Shown: positions 55,577-64,000, counted from the stretch's first letter. The stretch: 64,000 bases of DNA from Stappia sp. TSB10P1A (GCF_900185725.1 NZ_FYAU01000029.1:372001-436000); one strand, 5' to 3'. The notes: generated by a model not told the origin, from the sequence alone. Numbers and translations are program-made.

Positions 55577-56611
55577 ATGCTTCGACTGAAATCGCTCGCC
55601 GTCGCTGCGACGGCGCTGGCTTGCGCCGGCATTGCCCCGGCACTGGCGCAGGACGTGACCCTGCGCGTGCATCATTTCCTGCCGGCGCCGGCGCCGGTCC
55701 CGAAGAACTTCATCACCCCCTGGGCCGAGAAGGTGATGGCCGAGTCCAACGGCCGCATCAAGGTCGAGGTCTTCCCGGCGATGCAGCTCGGCGGCACGCC
55801 GCCGGCGCTCTACGACCAGGCCCGCGACGGCGTCGTCGATATCGTCTGGACCCTGCCGGGCTACACGCCGGGCCGCTTCCCGGGCAGCGAGGCGTTCGAA
55901 CTGCCGTTCATGGCCGCCAAGGCCGAGCCGACCAGCGAGGCCTTCTGGGATTTCTACGAGAAATACCTGAAGGGCGAGTTCAAGGACGTCCATCCGATCG
56001 CGGTGCATGTGCACGGCCCCGGCCTGCTGCATGTCAAGGGCAACGGCGTCACCGCGCTGGAGGACATGAAGGGGCTGAAGCTGCGCGGGCCGACCCGCCA
56101 GACCAACGCCCTGCTCGGCGCGCTCGGCGCAACGCCGGTCGGCATGCCGGTTCCGGCGATGCCCGAGGCGCTGTCCAAGGGCGTGATCGACGGCACGGTC
56201 GTGCCGTGGGAGGTGACGACGCCGCTGAAGGTGGCCGAACTCGTCAACAGCCACACCGACTTCGAGGGCTCGCGCGGCCTCTACACCGCCACTTTCGTCT
56301 TCGCCATGAACAAGGCGAAATACGACAGCCTGCCGGAGGACCTGAAGGCGGTCATCGACGCCAACAGCGGCCGCGAGGTGTCCAAGTGGGTCGGCCGCGT
56401 CATGGACGAGGGCGATCTGCCGGGCATCGCCGCCGCCGAAAAGGCGGGCAACACGATGCGCAAGCTGCCGCCGGAAGAGGTCGAGCGCTGGAAGGCCGCC
56501 GCCGAGCCGGTGGTCGCCGCCTGGATCGCGGAAGTCGCGGGCAAGGGCTATGACGGCGCCGCCATGGTCGAGGATGCCCGTGCTATGATCACGCAATACG
56601 CGGGCGAGTGA
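55577..56611 (+). CDS. Orphan TRAP transporter solute-binding protein (DctP-like)
   Basis: The 344-aa periplasmic receptor has a Sec signal (MLRLKSLAVAATALACAGIAPALAQ). The DctP fold is clear: HHFLPAPAPVPKNFITPWAEKVMAESNGRIKVEVFPAMQLGG, then LKLRGPTRQTNALLGALGATPVGMP with the carboxylate-clamping Arg. ATG 55577 follows GGGAGGA. No permease gene is adjacent, so it must use permeases encoded elsewhere. The neighbours downstream (FAD monooxygenase, MarR) suggest an aromatic or related carboxylate ligand. Confidence 0.92.
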   Translation: MLRLKSLAVAATALACAGIAPALAQDVTLRVHHFLPAPAPVPKNFITPWAEKVMAESNGRIKVEVFPAMQLGGTPPALYDQARDGVVDIVWTLPGYTPGRFPGSEAFELPFMAAKAEPTSEAFWDFYEKYLKGEFKDVHPIAVHVHGPGLLHVKGNGVTALEDMKGLKLRGPTRQTNALLGALGATPVGMPVPAMPEALSKGVIDGTVVPWEVTTPLKVAELVNSHTDFEGSRGLYTATFVFAMNKAKYDSLPEDLKAVIDANSGREVSKWVGRVMDEGDLPGIAAAEKAGNTMRKLPPEEVERWKAAAEPVVAAWIAEVAGKGYDGAAMVEDARAMITQYAGE

Positions 56612-56677
56612 TTGGCGTTCCCTGCCGGCCGGCAGCGGCCGGCAGGGGCTTTTCCCAGGCATCCAAGGATCTCCGCC

Positions 56678-57946
56678 ATGACCGTTCTCGTTGCCGGCGC
56701 GGGCATCGCCGGCCTGACGCTCGCCCTCAGCCTGCACCGGATCGGCGTGCCCGTGCGCATCTTCGAGGCGGTGCGGGAGATCCGGCCGCTTGGCGTCGGC
56801 ATCAACCTGCAGCCGCATGCGGTGCGCGAGCTCGATGAACTCGGCCTGCTCGACCGGCTCGACGCCATCGGTCTCAGAACCCAGGAAGTCGCCTATTTTT
56901 CCAGCCACGGCCAGCCGATCTGGTCGGAGCCGCGCGGGCTGGCCGCCGGCTATGACTGGCCGCAATTCTCCATCCATCGCGGACGGCTGCAGATGATGCT
57001 GCTCGACGCGGTGCGCGAGCGGCTCGGCCCCGATGCGGTGACCTGCGGCATTTCCGTCGCTGCCTGGCGCGAGAGCGAGGGCGGCGTCGAGATCGATCTC
57101 GTCGACCGGGAGACGGGAGCCTCGGCCGGCAGCGCGCGCGGCGCGGTCTTCGTCGCGGCCGATGGCATTCATTCCACAGCCCGCTCGGGGCTCTATCCGG
57201 ACGAGGGTCTGCCGGTATGGGGCGGCATCGTCATGTGGCGCGGCGTCACCCGAGCGCCGCATTTTCTCACCCGCCGCTCGATGGCGATGACCGGCTGCAA
57301 GCCGCGCAAGTTCGTCTGCTATCCGATCGAGGACATCACCCTCGACGACGGCCGGCCCGGCGCGGTGATCAACTGGATCGCCGATCTGAGGATGCCCGCC
57401 GATCACATGTGGCGGCGCGAGGACTGGAACCGGCCGGGCAATCCGGACGACTTCCTGCCGCGGTTCGACACCTGGCGCTTCGACTGGCTCGACATCCCTT
57501 CGCTGATCCGCAATGCCGAGCACATCTTCGAATATCCGATGGTCGACCGCGATCCGCTGCCGCGCTGGACCCATGGTCCGATGACGCTTCTGGGCGATGC
57601 CGCCCATCCGATGTATCCGATCGGCTCCAACGGCGCGAGCCAGGCGATCCTCGATGCCCGCGTGCTGACCCGCGAGATCCTGCGTCACGGCGCGGTGCCG
57701 GCCGCGCTTGCGGCCTATGAAAAGGAGCGGCGTCCGGCGACGGCGCGCATCGTGCTCGCCAATCGCGCCGACGGCCCCGACAAGGTGCTCGACGTGGTCG
57801 AGGAACGGGCGCCGGACGGCTTCGGCCGCATCGAGGACGTGCTGTCCCGCGAGGAACTGCTGGAGACGGCGGCCGGCTACAAGCGGATCGCCGGCTTCGA
57901 TGTCGAGGCCTTGAACCAGCGCCCGCCGATCGTGCCGGCAGCCTGA
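56678..57946 (+). CDS. FAD-dependent monooxygenase (aromatic hydroxylase type)
   Basis: The 422-aa group A flavin monooxygenase resembles salicylate/hydroxybenzoate hydroxylases. VLVAGAGIAGLTLALSLHRIG is the FAD dinucleotide fold. FVAADGIHSTAR is the DG motif for FAD/NAD(P)H. LLGDAAHPMYPIGSNGASQAILDA is the GD motif. It would hydroxylate a small, probably aromatic, substrate using NAD(P)H and O2. ATG 56678 follows AAGGA. The gene lies 66 nt after the TRAP receptor and is followed after 2 nt by a MarR regulator. Confidence 0.92.
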   Translation: MTVLVAGAGIAGLTLALSLHRIGVPVRIFEAVREIRPLGVGINLQPHAVRELDELGLLDRLDAIGLRTQEVAYFSSHGQPIWSEPRGLAAGYDWPQFSIHRGRLQMMLLDAVRERLGPDAVTCGISVAAWRESEGGVEIDLVDRETGASAGSARGAVFVAADGIHSTARSGLYPDEGLPVWGGIVMWRGVTRAPHFLTRRSMAMTGCKPRKFVCYPIEDITLDDGRPGAVINWIADLRMPADHMWRREDWNRPGNPDDFLPRFDTWRFDWLDIPSLIRNAEHIFEYPMVDRDPLPRWTHGPMTLLGDAAHPMYPIGSNGASQAILDARVLTREILRHGAVPAALAAYEKERRPATARIVLANRADGPDKVLDVVEERAPDGFGRIEDVLSREELLETAAGYKRIAGFDVEALNQRPPIVPAA

Positions 57947-57948
57947 TC

Positions 57949-58428
57949 ATGGCGGCAGGCGGAGGCCGGGACGAGGCCGCCTCGGGCAGGGAGCTCGACT
58001 ACGGCCTGCTCAACCGGCTGGTCGGCCACCTGCTGCGCCATGCCTTTCTGCGCGGTCACCAGGCCTTTGCCGAGGCATTTTCCGGCGAGGCGCTGACGCC
58101 GTTGCAGTTCATGGTTCTGGAACTGGTGGACCGCAATCCCGGTGTCACCCATCGCGATGTCGCGGCCGCCATGTCCACCGCTCCTTCGGTTCTCACCACC
58201 GCGCTGAAGCCGCTGGTTGCCGGCCGGCTGCTGGAGCAGGTCGGGGTGGCCGGCGACGGGCGGCGGGTGGCCTATCGCCTCACGGCCGAGGGCCGCAGGT
58301 ATTTTCACGCGCTGCGCCCGCGCATCGACGCTGCCGAACGGCTTCTGCTCGCCGGCCTGGATGAGACGGAGGCCGAGACGCTCAGGAGCTTCCTGCGCCG
58401 CATGACCGGCCGGGCGGCGGAGGGGTGA
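57949..58428 (+). CDS. MarR-family transcriptional regulator
   Basis: The 159-aa winged-helix protein has the MarR layout. LTPLQFMVLELVDRNPGVTHRDVAAAMSTAPSVLTTALKPLVAGRLLEQ is the recognition helix region. RRVAYRLTAEGRRYF is the wing. MarR proteins next to flavin monooxygenases usually sense the aromatic substrate. The gene starts 2 nt after the monooxygenase stop. The dyad at 55421-55441 is a possible target. Confidence 0.9.
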   Translation: MAAGGGRDEAASGRELDYGLLNRLVGHLLRHAFLRGHQAFAEAFSGEALTPLQFMVLELVDRNPGVTHRDVAAAMSTAPSVLTTALKPLVAGRLLEQVGVAGDGRRVAYRLTAEGRRYFHALRPRIDAAERLLLAGLDETEAETLRSFLRRMTGRAAEG

Positions 58429-58630
58429 GACTGCCGGAGCCCGTCCGGGTTCACAGCGGTGTCCCCGCTGGCTGACCAGATTCAGCGGCTGTTTGCCGCG
58501 GGCGTCGATCCGCGCCCCGGGCGCTCCCGCGCATCTGTTCCGATCGCCCTGTTTCGCAAGGCGGAATCGCATCGGGAGCGGGCTCACCCGCGCATCTGCA
58601 GTTTAGATCTATTATAATGTATTGATTTTG

Positions 58631-58646
58631 CAAGAATATTATCTTG
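58631..58646. promoter_or_regulatory. AT-rich dyad upstream of iron-type operon
   Basis: CAAGA-ATATTA-TCTTG is a perfect 5-6-5 inverted repeat beside the IRO-like box. It loosely resembles metal-regulator (Fur/Irr-type) sites but does not match a consensus exactly. Confidence 0.4.
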
Positions 58647-58659
58647 ACTACAAAACTCA
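58645..58659 (+). promoter_or_regulatory. IRO-like box (TGA-N9-TCA), candidate RirA site
   Basis: TGA-CTACAAAAC-TCA fits the IRO core used by the iron regulator RirA in rhizobia. It lies about 94 bp before an operon of iron-type periplasmic proteins, which gives the match weight. A TTGACT -35-like box overlaps it. Confidence 0.55.
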
Positions 58660-58752
58660 TAATAGCATTAGGTCTGCGAAGCTCGGCAGGGTCTGGACCC
58701 TTGCCGGACCCTTTGATGTCGGGGCCTTTACCCCCGTCGATTGGAGGCTGAC

Positions 58753-59262
58753 GTGACTGTGAATACGCAAGGCCGCCCGACCGCGCCGGAGCGCGCGGAC
58801 GAGGCGGAGACGCTTGTCGTCGAAGGGCTGCGGCGCTGGCTCGCCGGGTATCAGACGGGCAGCATCGAATGCTGGGAAACGGCCTGGACGCTCTATGCCG
58901 GTCGGCTCGGCGTGAGCCGGGCCCGCCAGGCGGTGACGGGACTGTCCTGTTTCGCCAGGGCGCTGAACGGCTGGGCGAAATACGGCCTGTCCCTGCTCCC
59001 CTATGACTGCCCGCATCGCTGTGCCCATGAGTGCCTCGCGGTGGCGCTGGTTGCGTCCTGGCAGCGGGGCGACCGGGAGGCGGCCGCGAATATCGCCGAG
59101 GAACTGGTGGTGGCCGGCGGCCTGCCTTCCACGCTTGAGGCGGCCGCGAATTTCGCCGACACGCTCCGCCGGCTCGATCTGGTTCTGCCAAGCCCCGCCT
59201 GCCTGGCCTGCCGGGGTGCCGTTCCGGTGGCGACGCATCAGGCGGCGGAGACCCGGCACTGA
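58753..59262 (+). CDS. Cysteine-rich protein of unknown function heading the imelysin operon
   Basis: The 169-aa protein starts at GTG 58753 with GGAGG five bases upstream. I recognise no family. It is helical in character, with no signal peptide or membrane segment. YDCPHRCAHEC (about residues 84-94) and a later CLACRG give two close cysteine groups, suggesting a metal or iron-sulphur site. Also visible is IECWETAWTLYAGRLGVSRA. Its place between an IRO-like box and imelysin genes suggests an iron-linked role, which is inference. Confidence 0.7.
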   Translation: MTVNTQGRPTAPERADEAETLVVEGLRRWLAGYQTGSIECWETAWTLYAGRLGVSRARQAVTGLSCFARALNGWAKYGLSLLPYDCPHRCAHECLAVALVASWQRGDREAAANIAEELVVAGGLPSTLEAAANFADTLRRLDLVLPSPACLACRGAVPVATHQAAETRH

Positions 59263-59319
59263 CATTTTCCAGTGCGCCGTGGCGGCGCGCATATGAGACG
59301 AAAGAGAGGAAAAGCCGAA

Positions 59320-60591
59320 ATGAAAAAGACCCTGTTGCTGGCGGCTGCGCTGGCGAGCATCGCACTGCTGCCGGCTGGTGTCGCCCGGGCGGGCGACGCG
59401 GCGGCCGTGCTTCAGACCTATGGCGACATTGCGCAGGCGGCCTATTCCGAATCGCTGACCACCGCGCAGGCTCTGTCGTCCGCCGTCGATGCGCTGATCG
59501 CCAGCCCGTCCGACGAGACGCTGGCTGCCGCCCGCAAGGCCTGGCTCTCCGCCCGCCGTCCCTATCAGCAGACCGAGGTCTACCGTTTCGGCAATGCCAT
59601 CGTCGACGACTGGGAAGGCAGGGTGAACGCCTGGCCGCTCGACGAGGGGCTCATCGACTATGTCGATGCCGGCTATGGCAGCGAGAACCCGGAAAACGCC
59701 TTCTACACCGCCAATGTCATCGCCACCCCGAAGATCATTGCCGGCGGCCGCGAGATCGACGCCACTGAGATCACCCCGGCCCTGCTGTCCGAGGAGTTGC
59801 AGGAGGTCGGCGAGATCGAGGCCAATGTGGCAACCGGCTATCATGCCATCGAGTTCCTGCTCTGGGGTCAGGATCTGAACGGCACCGGCCCCGGCGCGGG
59901 CAACCGTCCGGCCACCGACTACGACACGGCCAACTGCACCGGCGGCAATTGCGATCGTCGCGCCGCCTATCTGCGGGCGGCGACGGACCTTCTGCTCGAC
60001 GACCTGAAGGAAATGGCGGATGCCTGGACGCCGGGCGGTGCCGCCCGCGCGGAGCTTGCCGACAAGGGCGAGGCCGGCGGTCTTGCGACGATCTTCACCG
60101 GCATGGGCTCGCTGTCCTATGGCGAACTGGCCGGCGAGCGCATGAAGCTCGGCCTGATGCTGCACGATCCCGAGGAGGAGCACGACTGCTTCTCCGACAA
60201 CACCCACATGTCGCACTACGACAATGTGATCGGCATCCGCAATGTCTGGTTCGGCCGCTATGAGGGCTTTGCCGGAACGTCGGTCGAAGGCGCGTCCTTG
60301 CGCGATCTGGTCGCGGCCAAGGATGCGGCCGTCGCCGATGATCTGACCGCCAAGCTGGACGCCTCGCTCGCGGCCTTCGAGGTCCTGCGCAGCCGCGCCG
60401 AGACCGTGGAGGCCTATGACCAGATGATCGGCGAGGGCAACGAGGAGGGCAATGCGGTGGTCCAGGCTGCGATCGACGCATTGATCGTCCAGACCCGGGC
60501 CATCGAGCGGGCCGTCGCCGTGCTCGGTCTCGACGAGATCGCCTTCGAGGGTTCCGACAGTCTCGACAACCCGAGCGCGGTTTTCCAGTAA
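59320..60591 (+). CDS. Imelysin-family periplasmic protein
   Basis: The 423-aa protein has a Sec signal (MKKTLLLAAALASIALLPAGVARA) and the imelysin core. The GxHxxE motif is intact in GYHAIEFLLWGQDLN, and LSYGELAGERMKLGLMLHDPEEEHDCFSDNTH is the conserved C-terminal half. Imelysins (IrpA/EfeO-like) are periplasmic or outer-membrane-linked proteins tied to iron acquisition, not proven peptidases. ATG 59320 follows GAGAGG. It is followed by a di-haem protein and a second imelysin. Confidence 0.93.
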   Translation: MKKTLLLAAALASIALLPAGVARAGDAAAVLQTYGDIAQAAYSESLTTAQALSSAVDALIASPSDETLAAARKAWLSARRPYQQTEVYRFGNAIVDDWEGRVNAWPLDEGLIDYVDAGYGSENPENAFYTANVIATPKIIAGGREIDATEITPALLSEELQEVGEIEANVATGYHAIEFLLWGQDLNGTGPGAGNRPATDYDTANCTGGNCDRRAAYLRAATDLLLDDLKEMADAWTPGGAARAELADKGEAGGLATIFTGMGSLSYGELAGERMKLGLMLHDPEEEHDCFSDNTHMSHYDNVIGIRNVWFGRYEGFAGTSVEGASLRDLVAAKDAAVADDLTAKLDASLAAFEVLRSRAETVEAYDQMIGEGNEEGNAVVQAAIDALIVQTRAIERAVAVLGLDEIAFEGSDSLDNPSAVFQ

Positions 60592-60701
60592 GACCTGCGG
60601 ACTGTCACCAACCGGCCGCGGCGGAGGACACGGGTCCGCCGCGGCCCCCACCCACGGGCCGGATTGCGGGGCATCCGGCACCCAGGCAATGTGATCCATC
60701 C

Positions 60702-62204
60702 ATGCCGTCAGCACATCTTTCCGTCGCCGCCATCCTGTGTGTGGCCGCGAGCCTTGCCATGCCCGTCTGCGCGGGGGCGGACGAGTTGCCCCATCGTGAC
60801 GATCTCAGCCCGCGCGACCGGGCCAGGGTGGCGAAGGTCACCGCGAAGCCGGACGACTTCTCCGCCCCGGAGGCCTTCGAGGCGATGCCCGGCGGCGCGA
60901 CCACCTATCTCAAGCGCATCAACGTCAACGCCTTTTCCTTTCCCTCCACCAACCTCTCCTTCGAGGAGCAGCAGCGTTTCGCGCTCGGCAACGGCCTGTT
61001 CCGCAAGCTCTGGGTGTCGTCTCCGTCCTCGACCAATGCCTCGGATGGTCTCGGCCCGCTGTTCAACGCCCGCTCCTGCCAGGGCTGCCACCTGAAGGAC
61101 GGGCGCGGCCATCCGCCGCGCGAGGGCGAGGAGCCGGTGGCGCTGTTCCTGCGCCTGTCGGTGCCGGGGGAGCCCGAGGCCGGCAAGCTGCTGCGCCCGG
61201 AGCCGACCTATGGCGGCCAGTTCCAGAACTACGCGGTGCCTGGCCTGCGCGCCGAGGGGCGCCTGGACATCTCCTACACGGAAAAGCCGGTGACGCTCGG
61301 CGACGGCACGGTGGTGACCCTGCGCGTGCCGCACTACCGGATGACCGACCTCGGCTATGGCCCGATGGCGCCGGACGTTCTGACCTCGCCGCGCGTGGCG
61401 CCGCAGATGATCGGTCTCGGTCTGCTGGAGGCGATCCACCCGGCCGACATTCTCGCCAATGCCGATCCGGACGATCTCGACGGCGACGGCATTTCCGGCC
61501 GACCGAGTTGGCTTCCCGATGCCGCGACCGGCGCCAAGGTGCTCGGCCGTTTCGGCTGGAAGGCGGAGGAGCCCACCGTTCGGGCGCAGTCGGCTGGCGC
61601 CTTTTCCGGCGACATCGGCATTTCGACGCCGGACGCGCCCGATCCCTATGGCGATTGCACCGCCGCCCAGACGGAGTGCCGGTCGATGCCGACCGGGGAA
61701 CAGGCCAATCTGGGGCCGACGGAAGCCCCGGACCCGATTCTGGAACTGGTCGACTTCTACGCGCGCAACCTGGCCGTGCCGCACCGCCGCGATGTCGACG
61801 ACCCGCAGGTGCTGGCCGGCAAGGCGCTGTTCCATGCGCTGGGCTGCGCAAACTGCCATCGGCCGAAATATGTGACCTCCCGCAAGGCGGAGATCGAAGC
61901 CCACCGCTTCCAGTTGATCTGGCCCTATACGGACATGCTGCTGCATGACATGGGGGAGGCACTGGCGGACAACCGGCCGCTTGCCAATGCCACCGGCCGG
62001 GAATGGCGCACGCCGCCGCTTTGGGGTATCGGACTGACGGGCGTGGTCTCTGGCCAGGAGAGCTATCTGCATGACGGGCGGGCGCGCACGCTGGAAGAGG
62101 CGATCCTCTGGCATGGCGGCGAGGGCCAGGCGGCGCGCGACGGCTATGCGGCGCTGGAGCGCGAGGACCGGGAGGCACTGCTGCGCTTCCTCAAGTCTCT
62201 TTAA
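60702..62204 (+). CDS. Di-haem oxidoreductase family c-type cytochrome
   Basis: The 500-aa exported protein has a signal peptide (AAILCVAASLAMPVCAGA) and two CxxCH haem sites. CQGCH lies near residue 126 and CANCH near 386. It matches the di-haem oxidoreductase group related to MauG-like peroxidases (COG3488). LGPLFNARSCQGCHLKDGRG and LWGIGLTGVVSGQESYLHDGRARTLEEAILWHGGEG are typical. It may handle iron redox state for the neighbouring imelysins. ATG 60702 has only a weak Shine-Dalgarno sequence. Confidence 0.92.
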   Translation: MPSAHLSVAAILCVAASLAMPVCAGADELPHRDDLSPRDRARVAKVTAKPDDFSAPEAFEAMPGGATTYLKRINVNAFSFPSTNLSFEEQQRFALGNGLFRKLWVSSPSSTNASDGLGPLFNARSCQGCHLKDGRGHPPREGEEPVALFLRLSVPGEPEAGKLLRPEPTYGGQFQNYAVPGLRAEGRLDISYTEKPVTLGDGTVVTLRVPHYRMTDLGYGPMAPDVLTSPRVAPQMIGLGLLEAIHPADILANADPDDLDGDGISGRPSWLPDAATGAKVLGRFGWKAEEPTVRAQSAGAFSGDIGISTPDAPDPYGDCTAAQTECRSMPTGEQANLGPTEAPDPILELVDFYARNLAVPHRRDVDDPQVLAGKALFHALGCANCHRPKYVTSRKAEIEAHRFQLIWPYTDMLLHDMGEALADNRPLANATGREWRTPPLWGIGLTGVVSGQESYLHDGRARTLEEAILWHGGEGQAARDGYAALEREDREALLRFLKSL

Positions 62205-62251
62205 GCGGGCAGCGGCCGGCCAAGGCCGGTGATGAGGACGGGAGCGTGACG

Positions 62252-63415
62252 ATGACGGGCGCGACTTGCGAAACGGCGATGCGGGACATGGGGGCCGATG
62301 CCGGCAGGCGGCTTGCCGCTCGCGGGCGGGGGGTGCTGCTGTCGGCGGTTCTGTCCGGCCTCGTGGCGCTGGCGGGAGTGTCCGCGCTCCCGCGGTCGGC
62401 TGCGGCGGATCTCGACTATTCCCGTTTCTGGCCGGCGGCCGTTGCCGGCTTTGCCGTCCCGGCGAGCGACGCCCTGGTGCAGACGATGCCGGCTCTGGCG
62501 ACCGCTATCGAGATCGCCTGTACGGGCGGCTCTCCCGAACCGTTCGAGGAGGCCTTTACCCAGGCCGTCGGGGCGGCGGCGCGGCTCACCGTCCTGCGGG
62601 CCGGGGCCCTTGCCGACGACAATCGCCTGGAGCGCATCGCCTTCATTCCGGACGGGCGCGGCGTCGTGCGGCGGCAGGTGACGCGCCTCATTGCCGAGCG
62701 CGATCCGACGACGCTCGACGCCGCGCGCCTGCGCGAGAAGAGCGTCGCGCTGCAGGGGCTGACGGCGCTGGAATGGGTGGCCTTCGACAAGGACGGCAAG
62801 ATCGTGCTGGCCGATCGCGGCGAGGAGGGGGCCTATCGCTGTGCCTATGCGGCAAGCCTTTCCGAGCGGCTCGGCGCGACCGCCCGCGAGCTGCGGGCGG
62901 CGTTCGAAACGCCCTCCGGCCAGACCGCGTTGCTGCTCGCTCCCGGTCCGGACAACGCCCTGGCGCGGACCCACAAGGAGGCGGCCGGCTTCGTCTTCAA
63001 CGCGGTGATGACCTCGCTGGAGCTGATCCGCGATCAGATGCTGGTGCCGATGGTCGGCGAGCAGGGCTCGGCCGCCGGTGTGGCGCGGGTGCCGTTTTCC
63101 CGTTCGCGCAATGGCGCAGCCTATCTGACGGGGGCGATCGACGGTCTGTTCCGGGCCGTGGTGGCTGCGGGCTATGCCGATGGCGCGGCCGAAACCGTCT
63201 GGATCGGCAATGCCCTGCGCTTCGAGCGCGACAATGCGTCGAAGGCGCTGGCGGCGCTGCCCGCCGACCTGGAGGCGGCGCTGGCCGACGAGACGGCGCG
63301 CGGCCGGCTCGCCTATGTTCTGACCGTGCTGACCGGCCTGCGCACCATGCTGTCCGGGGAACTCGCCGGTCATCTGGACTTTCGCGGAGGCTTCAATGCT
63401 CTGGACGGCGATTGA
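62252..63415 (+). CDS. Second imelysin-family protein, GxHxxE histidine replaced
   Basis: The 387-aa exported protein has a long n-region, a hydrophobic signal core (VLLSAVLSGLVALAGVSAL) and cleavage near SAAA. It is an imelysin-fold homologue with the motif region GLTALEWVAFD, where Thr occupies the usual His position of GxHxxE while the Glu is kept. ATG 62252 is chosen with GGGAG seven bases upstream; GTG 62246 is closer than usual. It overlaps the DUF1513 gene by 20 nt. The pair of unlike imelysins around a di-haem protein recurs in proteobacterial iron operons. Confidence 0.88.
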   Translation: MTGATCETAMRDMGADAGRRLAARGRGVLLSAVLSGLVALAGVSALPRSAAADLDYSRFWPAAVAGFAVPASDALVQTMPALATAIEIACTGGSPEPFEEAFTQAVGAAARLTVLRAGALADDNRLERIAFIPDGRGVVRRQVTRLIAERDPTTLDAARLREKSVALQGLTALEWVAFDKDGKIVLADRGEEGAYRCAYAASLSERLGATARELRAAFETPSGQTALLLAPGPDNALARTHKEAAGFVFNAVMTSLELIRDQMLVPMVGEQGSAAGVARVPFSRSRNGAAYLTGAIDGLFRAVVAAGYADGAAETVWIGNALRFERDNASKALAALPADLEAALADETARGRLAYVLTVLTGLRTMLSGELAGHLDFRGGFNALDGD

Positions 63416-64000
63416 CAGGCGCTCCCTGCTGGTTGGCGGCGGGGCGGCGCTGGCCGCCCTTGCCTTCGGACACCGACCGGGGCGGGCGGGCGAGCCTGTT
63501 CCGTCCGAGGACCCGCTGTTTGCCGCCGCCCGGCGCGGGGCGGATGGCCGCCACAGCATCGTCGTCACCGGGCTCGACGGCACCGATCGGCAGGTGATCC
63601 CGCTGCCCGGCCGGGGCCACGATATTGCGGTCTGTCCCGCGAGCGGACGCTGCCTTGCCTTCGCCCGCCGTCCGGGCACTTTCGCGGTCCTGTTCGATGC
63701 GGCGGGCACGCGCCCGCCTGTGGTCTTCGAGGCAGTGCCGGGCCGGCATTTCTATGGCCATGGCGCCTTTTCGCCCGATGGCCGGCTCGCCTATGCGACG
63801 GAGAACGACTATCTCGGCAATCGCGGCGTGATCGGCGTCTATGATGTCAGCGGCACGCGGCCGCAGCGGGTCGGCGAGTTCTGGTCCGGCGGCATCGGCC
63901 CGCACGACATCCTGCCGCTGCCCGACGGGCGCAGTCTCGTCGTTGCCAATGGCGGCATCGAGACCCATCCCGACACCGGGCGCCGCAAGCTCAACCTGGA
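63396..64000 (+). CDS. DUF1513 beta-propeller-like protein, C-terminus beyond window
   Basis: ATG 63396 with GGAGG five bases upstream opens a frame that runs off the window edge after 201 codons. A twin-arginine signal (DRRSLLVGGGAALAALAFG) precedes the DUF1513 start: DPLFAAARRGADGRHSIVV, HDIAVCPASGRCLAFARRPGTF, RHFYGHGAFSPDGRLAYATENDY, GIGPHDILPLPDGRSLVVANGGIETHP. Such proteins commonly follow imelysin genes in iron-type operons. The role is unknown and the fold is probably WD/YVTN-like. It overlaps the second imelysin by 20 nt, implying coupling. Confidence 0.9.
   Translation, partial: MLWTAIDRRSLLVGGGAALAALAFGHRPGRAGEPVPSEDPLFAAARRGADGRHSIVVTGLDGTDRQVIPLPGRGHDIAVCPASGRCLAFARRPGTFAVLFDAAGTRPPVVFEAVPGRHFYGHGAFSPDGRLAYATENDYLGNRGVIGVYDVSGTRPQRVGEFWSGGIGPHDILPLPDGRSLVVANGGIETHPDTGRRKLNL

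Larger units (their letters stand above)
58429..58752. other. Intergenic promoter region of the imelysin operon
   Basis: The left half is GC-rich and featureless. About 58595-58675 is strongly AT-rich and holds TATAAT (58613-58618), the dyad CAAGA-ATATTA-TCTTG (58631-58646) and a TGA-N9-TCA box (58645-58659). No gene is seen. Confidence 0.65.

Overview
The window is strongly GC-rich and densely coded, with GC-biased third codon positions. I see no rRNA, tRNA, CRISPR array, transposase or integrase. Several features point to an alphaproteobacterium, most likely of the Hyphomicrobiales. These are an IalB-family protein, TRAP transporters, the HutF/HutG branch of histidine degradation, an imelysin / di-haem iron-type operon preceded by a TGA-N9-TCA (RirA IRO-like) box, and a TetR-MFP-RND efflux operon. 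That placement is inferred from gene content. The genus cannot be read from the sequence alone.

Layout. 1-7 kb: an edge-truncated LysR regulator and an old yellow enzyme (minus strand), a secreted alpha/beta-hydrolase-domain protein, a tightly overlapped ArsR / SRPBCC / GST operon with a palindromic operator, and small envelope proteins. 7-13 kb: a two-subunit biotin-dependent acyl-CoA carboxylase divergent from an acyl-CoA dehydrogenase and a TetR gene, with a perfect 14-bp palindrome inside the dehydrogenase promoter. 13-20 kb: a LysE exporter, a dicarboxylate/amino-acid:cation symporter, and the TetR-MFP-RND efflux operon. 20.5-23.9 kb: a 1101-aa membrane protein fusing an apparently intact ammonium-transporter fold to PAS, GGDEF and EAL domains, i.e. 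a predicted ammonium-linked c-di-GMP enzyme. 24-29 kb: IalB, SapC, a pentapeptide-like protein, a DUF6916-like protein, a GNAT and three paralogous phage-tail-collar (MdpB-like) proteins.

29.4-43.6 kb: a single gene of about 14.3 kb encoding a giant surface protein of at least 4753 aa. It has an N-terminal inverse-autotransporter beta-barrel and a beta-helical passenger of six modules. Two modules come from a 1409-bp direct repeat in which I find only two differences. The gene's likely signal peptide extends upstream of the first conventional start codon, to an ATT behind a strong Shine-Dalgarno sequence.

44-55.4 kb: ureidoglycolate lyase, a complete TRAP transporter, and a full histidine-utilisation regulon (hutU-G-H-I minus; hutF-C plus) around a HutC-type operator. 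Together these convert histidine to glutamate, formate and two ammonia. 55.5-58.4 kb: an orphan TRAP solute-binding protein, an FAD monooxygenase and a MarR regulator, preceded by a perfect 8-5-8 inverted repeat. 58.6-64 kb: a predicted iron-responsive operon (Cys-rich small protein, imelysin, di-haem cytochrome, second imelysin, DUF1513 protein cut by the window edge).

Most promising for new biology are the giant beta-helix inverse autotransporter with its downstream tail-collar triad, and the Amt-PAS-GGDEF-EAL fusion. A smaller curiosity is the recurrence of 12-bp tandem repeats in both coding and non-coding DNA.
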